Shown here one piece after another: positions 1 to 9,745 of a DNA stretch of 51,701 nt (position 1 is the first letter of the stretch; each line of letters starts with the position of its first letter). The stretch comes from Chara braunii (taxonomy: Eukaryota > Streptophyta > Charophyceae > Charales > Characeae), in the NCBI GenBank assembly GCA_003427395.1, contig BFEA01000094.1, positions 115,367 to 167,067 on the forward strand, read 5' to 3'. The translations under genes and the position numbers were made by a program. The notes beneath the pieces are model-generated. The model did not search any database and was not told where the DNA came from. It worked only from the letters and a program-made list of their open reading frames with translations.

Positions 1-56
1 CTCTCTCTCTATCTCTCTTTCTTTCTCTCTCTCACACACTCGTAATAATTAATGCA

Positions 57-126
<70 letters not shown>

Positions 127-205
127 TGCGCTCTTAGTCTCATTGCTTTGGTTACCTTAGGGCTGCGTTCCCCGCGCCCACACGGTAGACAATCACATTT
201 TTGGC
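1..205. repeat. Direct repeat copy A with (CT)n core
   Basis: The segment matches 838-1042 in order: a pyrimidine-rich leader, a short A-rich stretch, a long CT tract (63-122 here, 914-971 there), then a shared unique part with CTTAGTCTCATTG and GGGCTGCGTTCCCCGCGCCC. The two copies differ by scattered substitutions. This suggests a dispersed element or a local duplication that carried its microsatellite with it. Frames encoding Ser-Leu runs here are only the CT repeat. Confidence 0.8.
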
Positions 206-414
206 GGCGGGCGACCAGGACGCAAAGTGGGTTTTTAGGGGGCAAAAGTTTGGGGGGAACCGGTCATTGGCAAAATTGGGGACTACCTACAGGCAGCTCT
301 GGGATGACCGGGACTTTTGGAAAAAGCAAGGACCGGTCCTCGGGTGGAAGTGGACCCCAAAAAGAAGTGGGGTTGGGGTAAGGGCCCTCAGGCCCAGGTG
401 TTGAGGCACCTTTG

Positions 415-759
415 GCGACTTTCTGTGCTCTGAAATTTTGAGAATCCATATATGAGGTCGTGTTCTTTCTAAGAAAAATATTAGAACATTTTTTTAAAAT
501 CATTTAGACCGAGAAATAATCGTCGCGCCGATTGGGCGCATTTTCCATTTTTGCCACTCAGCCATGCGTGGCCCAACTTAAAGAGTACTCCAAATTCAAT
601 GACTTTTCACTCTCAGAAAAATGCGTGAAAAAACCTGAAAAATTGGAGTACTCGTAGATGTTGTGATCTTTCCAGGAAAAACACTAATAAAAAAAATAAT
701 TCCAACTGCGAAATAGATCGCAGACGCAATTTGACCCATATTTCAATTTTGCCATTCAG

Positions 760-761
<2 letters not shown>
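415..761. repeat. Two diverged direct repeats (period about 199 bp)
   Basis: The stretch ending GCCACTCAGCC at 563 and the one ending GCCATTCAGCC at 761 share an A/T-rich layout and similar 3' ends (GAAATA..CG, then CATTTTT/CAATTTTGCCA). They are probably old tandem copies of one repeat. No coding potential is visible. Confidence 0.45.

Positions 762-820
<59 letters not shown>
761..820. repeat. (CT)n microsatellite
   Basis: About 30 uninterrupted CT units. The tract follows the 603-761 repeat directly and leads into pyrimidine-rich DNA at the start of direct-repeat copy B. Confidence 0.95.
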
Positions 821-823
<3 letters not shown>

Positions 824-837
824 AGCCCCCCCCTTCC

Positions 838-907
838 CTCTCTCTCTGTTTCTTTCTTTCTCTCTCTCACTCTCTGTCTCCCTCTCACACTCATAACAAT
901 AAATGGA

Positions 908-975
<68 letters not shown>

Positions 976-1042
976 CGAGCTCTTAGTCTCATTGATTTGG
1001 CTACCTTAGGGCTGCGTTCCCCGCGCCCATGCGGTAGACAAT
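838..1042. repeat. Direct repeat copy B with (CT)n core
   Basis: Second copy of the 1-205 repeat, with a CT tract at 914-971 and the same trailing unique sequence through GCGGTAGACAAT. See copy A. Confidence 0.8.
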
Positions 1043-2046
1043 TTCTATTCGAGGAATTCGAGGAACTCTGCTATTCTTCGAGAAAAGTGGACCCGCATCT
1101 TTTCAATTTCAAAAAAGGACTGCAGCCTCCTCGGCCTCCTACGCGCAGCTACCGGTCCTACGTGGTTGTGGACCAAAACCCGTGCGGTCTCACGGGCAGC
1201 TACCGGTCCTGCAGTTTCAAATAAGATGCCACCACCCCCTAAACCGCCATGCCTTGTTTTTCCAGCCTTCCAACGACCTTATAACGAACTAAGACGAAAA
1301 ATGTTCTCAGGGGCATAAAACGCACCCCTGACGGGCTGCCAACTATACCGCAGCCCTTAGATCTGATCCGTGGTCCATAGGAGCACAAAAAAAAAAAAAA
1401 AAAAAAATGTGTAGGGGGGGGGCGAAGCGCAACCCTGACGGCCTGCGAACACGATGGACACGCTTTCGGCTTTTCGCGCGCTTTCCGCTTTTCGCACGCT
1501 GACTGCCAACGGCAATTTCAGGAGCTATCTCTGCGTTGCGCCGCGTTGCGTTGCGTTTCGCCGCGTTGCGCGGTGAGCGAGGCGTGAGCAAGGGATCAGG
1601 TCGAGCTTGAATCACAGGGCTCACTAAGTAGACGACTGGCGCTCTATGTATACGCAGCCGCTGCGAACGACGTACTCCATCATCAGGCTCACCATCGTCT
1701 CTGTCCTCCAGCCTCTCGCTTACGTTCTTCGATCCTCATCATCGTCGTTGTCTTCGTCTGGATCTTCATCTGGAGCGGAGCTCCTCCCGCTTCTTCCTTC
1801 CTTGTTGCTCGTCTTCTCTTCCTCCTCCTCTGTCTCTGCTTCTGGACCTTTCCTCTGGCATCATAGTAGACAAAAGCGGGCGCTTTTCAACTGTACCCTG
1901 TCGTATGCATTCACAACTGCGACTCTTTCTCTTGCCATTTAGAACTGGGGCGACCGACCGTTCCTGTGTGTTGTATATGCCCTTCAAATTGTGTGTCAAC
2001 TGTTTCCCCCCCCCTACCTGGGTGGTAATGATTCACATTTCTGCGC
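1043..2046. other. Stretch without a recognisable gene
   Basis: It holds a poly-A run (about 1387-1407), a GC-rich patch with imperfect GCGTT reiterations (about 1530-1575), and CT/TCG-rich sequence around 1730-1850 that yields Ser-rich frames. I see no conserved domain in any frame. Confidence 0.6.
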
Positions 2047-2157
2047 CCGTCTTTGCCCCTAGACAACCTACCCTCATCATCCCCGAACCGGACCGGAAAA
2101 ATAGCTTGTATACATTGACGATCAGGGTGAGTTGCGTTGAACTTCGCGGGAAGATGG
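2047..2157. mobile_element. TA-target MITE (family 1), diverged copy
   Basis: It matches the intact copy at 31973-32077: CCCGTCTTTGCCCC at the left, CCTACCCTCATCATC, the central GGACCGGAAAAATAGCTTG and TATACATT, then CAGGGTGAGTTGCG and CGGGAAGATGG at the right. The termini are eroded and the TA flanks are lost. Non-autonomous and non-coding. Confidence 0.7.
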
Positions 2158-2242
2158 ACACCGAACCCCCGTTGTTATCAAAGCCCTCGCTGTGTTTGTT
2201 CATAGACCCTTCCTTCTCCCTTTGACGGGCTTACAGCGAGTA

Positions 2243-2258
2243 GCGTGCCCTCATAATT

Positions 2259-2294
<36 letters not shown>

Positions 2295-2365
2295 TCTGAA
2301 TGGGACCGGAAAGATAGCTTGTATACGTTCATGATGGGAGTGCGTCGTGTTCGGTGGAAGACGAG
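2243..2365. mobile_element. TA-target MITE (family 1) with internal (ATC)n expansion
   Basis: The left part, GCGTGCCCTCATAATT, runs into about 13 ATC units (2257-2295). The central GGACCGGAAAGATAGCTTG and TATACGTTCATGA follow, then the right arm with GTGTTCGGTGGAAGACG. The left outer end is missing. The microsatellite lies where other copies read CTCATCTTGG, so it probably expanded from a CATCAT seed in the element. Confidence 0.7.
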
Positions 2366-2463
2366 AGCGCTGTTGTTCTGAAAGCCCTCAGGGCGCGTTG
2401 AAATACAGCCCCATGTTTGAATCCAGATGCACTCAGATGAACAGAAAAAAATGTCATATCATC

Positions 2464-2598
2464 ACACTAGATGGTCTTATCTTAGGGTACACACTAGATG
2501 GTCTCAGAGTACACACTAGATGGTCTTAGAGTACACACTAGATGGTCTTAGAGTACACACTAGATGGTCTTAGAGTACACACTAGATGGTTTTAGAGT
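2464..2598. repeat. 22-bp minisatellite, about 6 units
   Basis: The unit is ACACTAGATGGTCTTAGAGT plus AC. The first unit carries a small insertion (TTATCTTAGGG) and the last a C-to-T change; the middle units are nearly identical. There are no spacers, so this is not a CRISPR array. Confidence 0.95.
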
Positions 2599-2616
2599 GG
2601 CCCCTCACTCTAGTAC

Positions 2617-2719
2617 GCCCTCAAAATGGCAGAGTCGCAAAATGAGCGGCCAGATCGAGTCCTCTTTTCAAAGGGACTCTGTCTGGCCGCTGATTTTGTG
2701 ATTCGGCAATTTTGAGGGC
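2617..2719. mobile_element. Foldback MITE-like element with 45-bp arms
   Basis: Left arm 2617-2662 begins GCCCTCAAAATGGCAGAG. The right arm ends GGCAATTTTGAGGGC and is its reverse complement with about six mismatches. The loop is about 11 nt (TCTTTTCAAAG). The whole unit folds into one hairpin. A G-rich tract (2736-2757) follows, and GAGGGCCTTTTT recurs at 2764. No second copy was recognised in the window. Confidence 0.75.
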
Positions 2720-3020
2720 CTTTTTTTTTGGGTTGGGGGGGGGGGGGGGAGGGGGGGATTTTTGAGGGCCTTTTTCTGTGAGTATGTCCTTTATTAGATA
2801 TTAAAACAAGAAAAGAAAAGAAACCCCTCTCTGCACCATGGCCTGAGTAAGTGGCATACTCAGACTAGGACTCTTCCAACTTGCATGTGGACGTAATTTC
2901 GGTCACGTGCATCCATGCCTGCCTGTAAGAGAGTTCATATACATCCAGGATAAAGTCTTGTTGGGAGTATTCCCTAAAAAAGTGGCATGGACTCGTCTTC
3001 CAGAAGTCCCTCGTTACCTA

Positions 3021-3124
3021 CCGGTTAACCCGAATAGAACGTAACGTCTCTACAGCTGTATTTGGGGCACTTTTCAGTCTAGATGCAGCGATAATGACCG
3101 TGCGTTCTATTGTGGGAAAAACGG
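3021..3124. mobile_element. TA-target MITE (family 1), subfamily 2 copy
   Basis: The element is preceded by TA (3019-3020). The left end CCGGTTAACCCGAATAGAACG and the right end CGTTCTATTGTGGGAAAAACGG are imperfect inverted repeats. The interior carries GTATTTGGGGCACTTTTCAG and TCTAGATGCAG, shared with 38566-38669 and 45631-45730. Confidence 0.75.
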
Positions 3125-3429
3125 TTGTGCCGAGGTCTTTTTACCAATGATGCGTGCGGCAAGGGGCTGAGCGGCAGTTTTTTTTTTAATTAAAGTGAGA
3201 AAAAAAGACTGAAAACTTTCGATGTTATGAGTAGTAGCCTTATTGAGGACACATACGAAATTGAAAAGGCTATAGTAAAAAAAAAAAGCAAAAATAAAAT
3301 AAAATGAAGGGCTATAGTCGGCTAACGGAAGTAGTACTACAGTAGGTTAACGACGGCCTCAAGCGGACCGTTAGCGACCGTTAGCGATCCGTTAGCGATC
3401 AGCCCGTTATCACAAGGAGCTGCATAAGG

Positions 3430-4031
3430 AGGTACAGGGGAGACTGATTTATTTGTTTATCGATTAGTTAATTGATTAGTCGGCTGATGGTAATTATTCA
3501 TGAAATTTTAATTATAGATTGATTAGTTCGTTGACTGAAAGGTACATTGGTCTACCGAGTGGCTATTCTGTCTTCATAATCTGTTGATTGATTGGTCGAT
3601 TGATTGATTTGATTCAATTGGAGGACAACTTGTTGATTGATTCAGTGGTTGATTGGCCCAACCTTCGTTTTATGATTAAAAAAAATAAAATAAAAAATCG
3701 CATTCTTAATTACAAATTACAGTAATTAGTACCTTCTTCTCTTTTCTTTTCCTTTTTTTTTTAATCACATCGTAATACTTCGTCCTCCTTGTAATGCGTA
3801 CATTTCCATCGGATCCCTCAACTTCTCGGTCGTCTTGCAAATCTAGTGTGTTCTGCAAATCTAGTGTGTCTTTGTTTCCGTTTTCAATTTGATTGTTTAT
3901 GTCAATTGATTGTTAATCAATCAATCAATCAGTTGATCGATTGAGTAATCAATCAATGGATGAGTTGATCGGTTGCTTGATTAGTCACTCAATCCATCAG
4001 TTGATCAATTGAGTTATGTTAATGGATTGTT

Positions 4032-4076
<45 letters not shown>

Positions 4077-4460
4077 CTCGCTCACTCACTCACTCACTCA
4101 ATCAATCAATCAGTTGAACGATTGAGTAGTCAATCAATGGATGAGTTGATCGGTTTCTTGATTAGTCACTCAATCCATTAGTTGATCGATTGAGTAATCA
4201 ATCAATCGATGGGGTAACTAGTTGCTTGTACTCACTCAATCCATCATTTGATCGCTTGATCGCTTGCTTAATTAGTCAATCACTGTGTGGGTTGACTTCA
4301 TCACCTGCTTGATTGATTCCTGTTCATCGACCAACTGATTGATCGACTTATTGATTGGTTTCATTGATCTTTCATTGATGTTTCATTGATCTTTCATTGA
4401 TTCATCAGTTCGTCCATCCATCAATCAATCAACTGATCGACTATTTGGTGCACAGCGGCC
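3430..4460. repeat. Degenerate GATT/TCAA tetranucleotide-rich tract
   Basis: A kilobase dominated by variants of GATT and its complement AATC/TCAA: TTGATTGATTG phrases in the first half, then long (ATCA)n near 4033-4075, followed by (CTCA)n. Higher-order phrases such as GATGAGTTGATCGGTT recur at about 3960 and 4140, pointing to segmental duplication of an already repetitive block. Non-coding. Confidence 0.85.
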
Positions 4461-4604
4461 GTTTCTACATCAATGATGAACACACGGGTGAAAGTTCAGG
4501 TTGTGGACACTGACCTGGGGGCACTGGTGGTTCTTACTTCTTTTATCTGCACTCCACAAGTTCAATACTTTGTGCAGAGACTGCCTCTTCTGACCTCGCC
4601 GCAC

Positions 4605-4700
4605 CTCTCAAACAATGTGAAAAAAAGACCAAAACTATGGCGCGTGCATGTTTCCTCGTTTTAGCGGAAGATGCTTATTCCTCATTTCCCACATTTGCTG
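4605..4700. mobile_element. Family 2 MITE fragment
   Basis: It shares the interior of the copies at 5103-5224 and 28165-28277: a GACCAAAACTATGGCG-like stretch, then TTTTAGCGGAAGATGCTTATT. The terminal repeats are not recognisable, so it is probably an old, truncated copy. Confidence 0.4.
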
Positions 4701-4818
4701 CGTCGTACGGCGACGCAACCTATACTATACTTACTTCAGAAGGTCCTCACTGATATCGCAGTAAGATATCAAGTGCGCCATCGAGTCCATGCTTCTGCTC
4801 ATTCCCTTATTACTGTAG

Positions 4819-4928
4819 GTTCTTTTTTTTGTTCTCTCTGATCAGGCTCTTTTTTTTTTTGTCTGGTTAGTGTTTTTTTTTTTCTCTCTGATCAGGCTCT
4901 ATTTTTTTTTTGTCTGGCTAGGTTCTTT

Positions 4929-5005
<77 letters not shown>
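4819..5005. repeat. Tandem duplication plus (CT)n
   Basis: The phrase TCTCTCTGATCAGGCTCT followed by a T run and GTCTGG occurs twice (about 4832 and 4881), about 49 bp apart. A long CT tract at 4931-5005 follows. Local slippage is the likely origin. Confidence 0.85.
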
Positions 5006-5008
<3 letters not shown>

Positions 5009-5102
5009 ATTAGCTGCTACTTTCCACAGTCAGGACGACTGTCTTCTTCCCAATCAGACAACGCGCTACCATCCTGACTGTGTCGAACCGCCGGAAGGAG
5101 AG

Positions 5103-5224
5103 GGCGGCGCTCCACTACTCACCACATGGACAAAAGACAAAAAAGTATGGCGATGTATAGTCCCGTGTTCTAGCGGAAGATTCATTGTCAGTGTGTACAG
5201 TTCCTGAGTAGTAGAGCGAGGGCC
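5103..5224. mobile_element. Family 2 MITE
   Basis: The left GCGCTCCACTACTCACC and right GAGTAGTAGAGCGAGGGCC form terminal inverted repeats. The interior ACAAAAGACAAAAAAGTATGG and TTCTAGCGGAAGATTCATT match 28165-28277 and 43202-43316. A half copy of family 1 abuts it on the right. Confidence 0.75.
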
Positions 5225-5229
5225 CATAG

Positions 5230-5277
5230 TTTGTGTGTACATTCACAATCAGGGTGCGGTCTGTTCGGTGGAAGGAA
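5230..5277. mobile_element. Family 1 MITE right-half fragment
   Basis: GTGTGTACATTCACAATCAG, then GGTGCGGTCTGTTCGGTGGAAG, corresponds to the right halves of the copies at 2243-2365 and 29378-29482. The left half is absent and replaced by the family 2 element, so one insertion or a recombination truncated the other. Confidence 0.5.
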
Positions 5278-5354
5278 GGCCGAGGCCGGGAAACAGTTGT
5301 CACGCAACAGCTGGAAGGAAGGCCGACGCCGGGAAGCAGTTGTCACGCAACAGC
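5269..5354. repeat. 43-bp tandem duplication
   Basis: Two units of GGAAGGAAGGCCGA(G/C)GCCGGGAA(A/G)CAGTTGTCACGCAACAGC differ at two positions. The start overlaps the right end of the family 1 MITE fragment, so the duplication probably occurred after that insertion. Confidence 0.9.
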
Positions 5355-5502
5355 GTACACTGTGGTTGCAGTCAGGTGGGAATTAGAAACCATCCCTACC
5401 TGATCATCAATGTGTGGCTGTAAAGAGAACGGGCAGGATGATTAGCATCGTGGCGGGTTGATTGCTTGTTTAACCGATTGGTGTAATTGTCTATGCAGTG
5501 AC

Positions 5503-5505
5503 CAC

Positions 5506-5538
<33 letters not shown>

Positions 5539-5570
5539 GGATGGATGGATGGATGGATGGATTGAGTAAT
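5503..5570. repeat. (GATT)n / (GATG)n compound microsatellite
   Basis: About eight GATT units run into about six GATG units, then degenerate GATT sequence to about 5660. Confidence 0.9.
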
Positions 5571-5882
5571 TGGGTAGAGTCATCCGTGGATTATGACGAG
5601 TTCGAATGCGTGATTGGTTGCTTGGTTGCGTGATTGGGTGGTGGGTTGATTAGATTTGATTGGTCGAGCGCTTGATGGCCCTTTTTACTGTATTATTGGC
5701 AACTCAATGGATCGGGAATCCCACCTTGGGGAAGTGTGCGCGGCAAACTGGAAGGCGTGAGGAAAGGAGGGAAGGAAGGAGTTATAGGAAGCCGGGGAAT
5801 GGGGGTAAGGAGAGGGAGAAGAGGACAAGGAAAGCAGAGGATTGGGAGTAGAGAAGCCAACGGAGAGAAGAGGAGGATAGAG

Positions 5883-5964
5883 TAACAAGATTATACAGAA
5901 GAAGAAGAAGAAGAAGAAGAAGAAGAAGAAGATATACTAACAAGCTTATACAGAAGAAGAAAAG

Positions 5965-5997
<33 letters not shown>

Positions 5998-6086
5998 CAA
6001 GCTTATACAGAAGAAGAAAAGGAGAAGAAAAGGAGAAGAAGACGAAGAAGAAGAAGAAGAAGAAGAAGAAGAAGAAGAAGAAGAAT
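5883..6086. repeat. Three-unit repeat with (GAA)n expansions
   Basis: The phrase AACAAG(A/C)TTATACAGAAGAAG occurs at about 5883, 5939 and 5997, each time followed by a GAA run of different length. A unit carrying a GAA tract was duplicated and each tract then expanded separately. The tract lies 530-740 bp upstream of the CFAP251 start. Long GAA tracts can adopt triplex DNA; any effect on the gene is speculative. Confidence 0.9.
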
Positions 6087-6249
6087 AGATGTAGGGAGGC
6101 CAATCGCCAGGTATCTACGCGTACAAACGACAAGCACATGGCATGGACATCACCATAGCTCATGAAGGCGCACGTTTTGGCTGTTTGCGCACCAGCACTT
6201 ACCACGAGGCAAACCGCTAACCCAAGACCACCGGTCGTTCCACCCTGAG

Positions 6250-6251
<2 letters not shown>

Positions 6252-6292
<41 letters not shown>
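6252..6292. repeat. (AAT)n microsatellite
   Basis: About 13 AAT units. A further purine tract (GAA then mixed GAAA, 6396-6470) lies between it and CFAP251. Confidence 0.95.
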
Positions 6293-6527
6293 GAATCCGC
6301 GCCCGTGAACAGCATAAAAAATCGTTAAAGCATCTGCTGCTTATCAAAGGGCAAACCACACGCCCACGATCCACGGTGACTGAACTTACCTCCCGGAAGA
6401 AGAAGAAGAAGAAGAAGAAGAAAAAGAAAAGGAAGAAAAAGGAAAAGAAGAAAAAGATAAAGAAGAAAGCTTGCAGTGAGGCCAAGTGTGTTTCTTCTTC
6501 TGCTCGGTCTTCTTCTTCTTCTTCTTC

Positions 6528-6599
6528 GTGAGTTCCTGCTGCTGCTGCTGCCGCTTTCTAGTTCTGCCCCTTCTTTTTTCCTATTGCGTGTTTGTGCAG
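6528..6599 (+). other. Possible 72-nt 5' UTR intron of CFAP251
   Basis: A good donor (TTC|GTGAGTTCC at 6528) is followed by pyrimidine-rich sequence and an acceptor (TGTTTGTGCAG|CG ending at 6599), 20 nt before the ATG. Length and signals suit a short plant-type intron, but there is no transcript evidence, and CTT/CTG-repeat DNA can create such motifs by chance. Confidence 0.25.
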
Positions 6600-6619
6600 C
6601 GGGTTGATTGTGTGGAATC

Positions 6620-9600
6620 ATGGAGGAGGATGAGGGGGTGGAGTTGGTGCTAGAAGAGTTTATTAGAGAGTTAGAAGAGGAGGAGGCAGCGGAGTTGGTG
6701 GAAGAGAGCGAGGTCCCCCGGGAGAGGACGAAAGAGGAGGAGGAGGAGCTCCGAGCAGCCCAACAGGAGCGCATGAAGAGTCTGGCATCCAAGTGTTTGA
6801 CTCTGGAATGGGTGTTCGGTTTCTCCTCTTCTGTCATCAATGGCGTCGTTGACCTTTCGACCACAGAGAGGTCAGCTCTGTGTTACGTGTGCGGCCACGT
6901 GGCAATCATCTATGACAGGACAACCGGGCAGCAGATCGTGCTTCAAGGTCATCATGACGCCATCACCTGCTTAAGTGTAAATCCCGGCAAAACTGTAGTG
7001 GCCACCGCCGACATCGGGGTCAACGCTTTGCTGGTCATCTGGAGCGTTGACCGAGGGGAGGCTCTGCAGGTCATTCCACACGGACACACTATAGGATTGG
7101 TGGGACTTAAGATCTCTCCCGATGGGGAGACACTGGTCACGTTGGGTGCAGGTGGGGGCTTCACCGGGGTGGGGACCCAGCTGCAACAACTTGGGGTCTG
7201 GCAATTGGAGGATGTGGAGGGGGTAATCAATGCACACCTTCTGCTGCTGGAGGACATCAAATGCAGCGGCGAAGATTTGCAGACTTCCATAGAGTTCAAC
7301 CACGACCAAACCATGGAATTTGTCACTAATGGCGTCGGCAAGGTAGTCTTCTGGAAGCTGAGTATCGAGGAGGAGCCAGGTTCAAGGGATCGTGGAGTTG
7401 GTGGAAGAGCCGGAGGAGTAGGAAGAGCTGGAGGTGGTGATGGAGGGCAAATCCGCAAGTGGATCGTAGCCCAATGCGAGGCCCGTGTTATCACTCGCCA
7501 CATCAAGCAATCAATTGCTCAGATCTTGCACTCTGTGTTTCTCCCTGGTGGTTATCGGGCCGTTTCGAGTACCATGGAGGGGGATTTGGTACTTTGGGAC
7601 GACCCTCGATCTTCGTCCATGGTCCCACAGGATAATCCTCTTGTGCGAGAACGACATGCGTCCAAGGTTCTTCGTCTCCACAACGGTCCCATCACCGTGC
7701 TTGCTCGCGTCGCTCGATACATTGTCACCGGTGGTTCCGATGGCTACCTCCGCTTCTACGACTCTAAACTGAGGCTCACGGCTTGGTTTGAAGAGATGGA
7801 TGCTGGTCCCATAACCTCCATATCTTTTGGAATCAGCCTTCCCCGGGAGGACGACGACACTTTCCTGCAGTTCCAAGTCCCAGACTTTTTGGTTGCCACA
7901 GAATTGGGGTCTATCCTGGCAATGAAAGGCGCCTACTTTGATGAAATGCCGGGTTCCGCCTCAAAGAAAGGGAAAGTAATCATCAGAGGCTATCATGAGT
8001 CGGTCGTTAGCATCTGCATGCATCCCAGCAGCCCGGTGTTTGCGATGATTGGCGGCTTAGGGCTTGTACAGCTGTACGATTACCAGAACAAGACACTGAT
8101 GGCTGAGAAGACCTTCGTGAATCTAAGGGGCTCGTCTGTGGCCATCTCTCCGCTTGCTGACAAGCTCGCAGCTGGCTTTTCAAATGGCGCCCTGAAGGTG
8201 CTTTCCTTAGAGTCCCTGGAAGAAGTGCAGAGTTTCAGATTCACCCCTTCGCCCATAATGTACATAGCTTTCTCGGCGGATGGCTGGCGAATGGCAACTG
8301 CAGACGGTGGCATGTGCGTTGCCCTCCTTATCTATGGCCACGGTAAAATGGGAGATAAGTGGGAGTATGTGGGCAAGTATCGGTCCCATACTGGGCCCAT
8401 AAGGGGTCTGCAATTTGCGATGGATTCCAGGACCCACTGCAGGTTGTTCTCCGTGGGAGAAGATGGGATCGTCGTCGACTATGATTTGGAGGGTTCGTCC
8501 ACTGCCGGTGGAGTGAAACTACTTGGAACGGTTCCAATCTCTCTCCTGGATTTGCCGGCAGGCCTGGTGTTTTCTCCATTTCTTAGTAAGACGCTAGCGG
8601 CAGGAAGATCTGCCTTTTCTTCTGCTCCTACGTATGAAAAGCCACTTTTGATCAGTGACAGCAGCCATAGGCTCAGACTCGTTTCCATTGACGACATGAA
8701 GCACGTTCGCACCCACCTCGGTCCAACATACGGCGGCCCCATCACCTACATGCACCCGTTCGAGGACCCTAATAACGCTAAGGACACCGCGCAGAGCAAC
8801 AAATTCTACATGGCCTTTGGCTGCCGCGAACGGGTGGCAGGTCTGCTAAGGCTTCCCTTGGACGACGATCCCACCCAATCGATGGCTGTCGTTGCTCACT
8901 CCGGTCCTCTCACCTCGATCGGGGTCTCCTGGGACTCGCTGTACATGGCGACTGGAGGGGGTGCCGATCGCCTGATCAAACTCTGGAAGATCAACACGGC
9001 CGCATTCGAACAATTGCTGGAGCTGAAAGAGAACAGCCCTGGGAAGTTTGGCATGCTCCTTTCCTCTGTCGGCGGTGGGCTGATGAATGAGGCCCAGATA
9101 TTGCAGGAGATACGGGACTACTTCTACTGCACACAGATCCGCAGCCAAGGCGAAGAGACCACAGCAGACAGGAACATCACTGGACTGGTCAAAGTCAGCG
9201 ACATTCCCGACTTAATGCGCGCGCTGGGCTACTACCCATCGGATGCCGAAATCACTGAGCTCAAGCTAGAGATTCAGAGAAAGATGAACCCCCTCAAGAA
9301 GGGCACTTCACGCGTCGGAACCCGAATGATGATCCCTCCCTCTGGCTCCACCATCAGCACATCATCCAGTAAGACTTCTGTGCCTTCTACTTTGATGCCA
9401 GGTAGCCCCGGACAAGGGCTTAATCTTATACCTTCTGCTAATCTACTGTCCCTGGACTTCAGCCAGTTCTTGTCTTTGTTCATTAACTACAAGCCCGTAA
9501 ATGGGGTAACCAAGGCTGATATCTTGAAGGCTCTAGAGGACCTAGGAGGAGACACTGTGGGAGGAAAACTGACGAGGGACTCGCTGATCAGGGCTCTCTT

Positions 9601-9745
9601 GGAGGAGGGCGAGCAAATGACTTTAGAGGAGTTGAATGCATGTTTGACCGCTCTGGCCGGAAGACCGGTGGGTGCAGCGAACCTGCCTCAAGAGATAGAC
9701 GCCTCTGGGTTTGCGGACATACTTGGTCTGGCTGACACCTACTAG
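6620..9745 (+). CDS. CFAP251: CFAP251/WDR66-like WD40 protein of the ciliary radial-spoke base
   Basis: A 1,041-residue protein in one uninterrupted frame. The ATG at 6620 (AATCATGG) is chosen because the frame extends only four codons upstream, without another ATG. Residues 1-60 are Glu-rich and probably helical. LEWVFGF (about 62-68) opens the WD40 region (to about 795), which has recurrent GH-WD units such as GHHDAITCL and GADRLIKLWKIN. A Gly/Arg linker lies near 250-278. An EF-hand-like region follows (about 810-890, with MRALGYYPSDAEI), then a Ser/Pro linker (about 905-933) and the conserved tail (FSQFLSLFINYKP, EGEQMTLEELNACL, LPQEIDASGFADILGL). The family, FAP251 in Chlamydomonas and WDR66 in humans, belongs to the calmodulin- and spoke-associated complex at radial spoke 3 and is needed for flagellar beating. 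The length and both ends fit a complete protein (the human protein is somewhat longer at its Glu-rich N terminus). The absence of introns over 3.1 kb is notable. No decay is seen. Confidence 0.93.
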   Translation: MEEDEGVELVLEEFIRELEEEEAAELVEESEVPRERTKEEEEELRAAQQERMKSLASKCLTLEWVFGFSSSVINGVVDLSTTERSALCYVCGHVAIIYDRTTGQQIVLQGHHDAITCLSVNPGKTVVATADIGVNALLVIWSVDRGEALQVIPHGHTIGLVGLKISPDGETLVTLGAGGGFTGVGTQLQQLGVWQLEDVEGVINAHLLLLEDIKCSGEDLQTSIEFNHDQTMEFVTNGVGKVVFWKLSIEEEPGSRDRGVGGRAGGVGRAGGGDGGQIRKWIVAQCEARVITRHIKQSIAQILHSVFLPGGYRAVSSTMEGDLVLWDDPRSSSMVPQDNPLVRERHASKVLRLHNGPITVLARVARYIVTGGSDGYLRFYDSKLRLTAWFEEMDAGPITSISFGISLPREDDDTFLQFQVPDFLVATELGSILAMKGAYFDEMPGSASKKGKVIIRGYHESVVSICMHPSSPVFAMIGGLGLVQLYDYQNKTLMAEKTFVNLRGSSVAISPLADKLAAGFSNGALKVLSLESLEEVQSFRFTPSPIMYIAFSADGWRMATADGGMCVALLIYGHGKMGDKWEYVGKYRSHTGPIRGLQFAMDSRTHCRLFSVGEDGIVVDYDLEGSSTAGGVKLLGTVPISLLDLPAGLVFSPFLSKTLAAGRSAFSSAPTYEKPLLISDSSHRLRLVSIDDMKHVRTHLGPTYGGPITYMHPFEDPNNAKDTAQSNKFYMAFGCRERVAGLLRLPLDDDPTQSMAVVAHSGPLTSIGVSWDSLYMATGGGADRLIKLWKINTAAFEQLLELKENSPGKFGMLLSSVGGGLMNEAQILQEIRDYFYCTQIRSQGEETTADRNITGLVKVSDIPDLMRALGYYPSDAEITELKLEIQRKMNPLKKGTSRVGTRMMIPPSGSTISTSSSKTSVPSTLMPGSPGQGLNLIPSANLLSLDFSQFLSLFINYKPVNGVTKADILKALEDLGGDTVGGKLTRDSLIRALLEEGEQMTLEELNACLTALAGRPVGAANLPQEIDASGFADILGLADTY

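Noticed and set aside
2464-2598. Regular 22-bp repeats considered as a CRISPR array
   Set aside because: Units abut without spacers, and the DNA is eukaryotic. Plain minisatellite. The same applies to 12317-12450 and 49249-49326.
5020-5095. Inverted repeat ACAGTCAGGA / TCCTGACTGT
   Set aside because: Only about 12 bp with a 45-nt spacer and no second copy. Not enough to call an element.
6608-6619. Upstream extension of the CFAP251 frame to 6608
   Set aside because: It begins at TTG, not ATG. The first ATG is at 6620, in good context.
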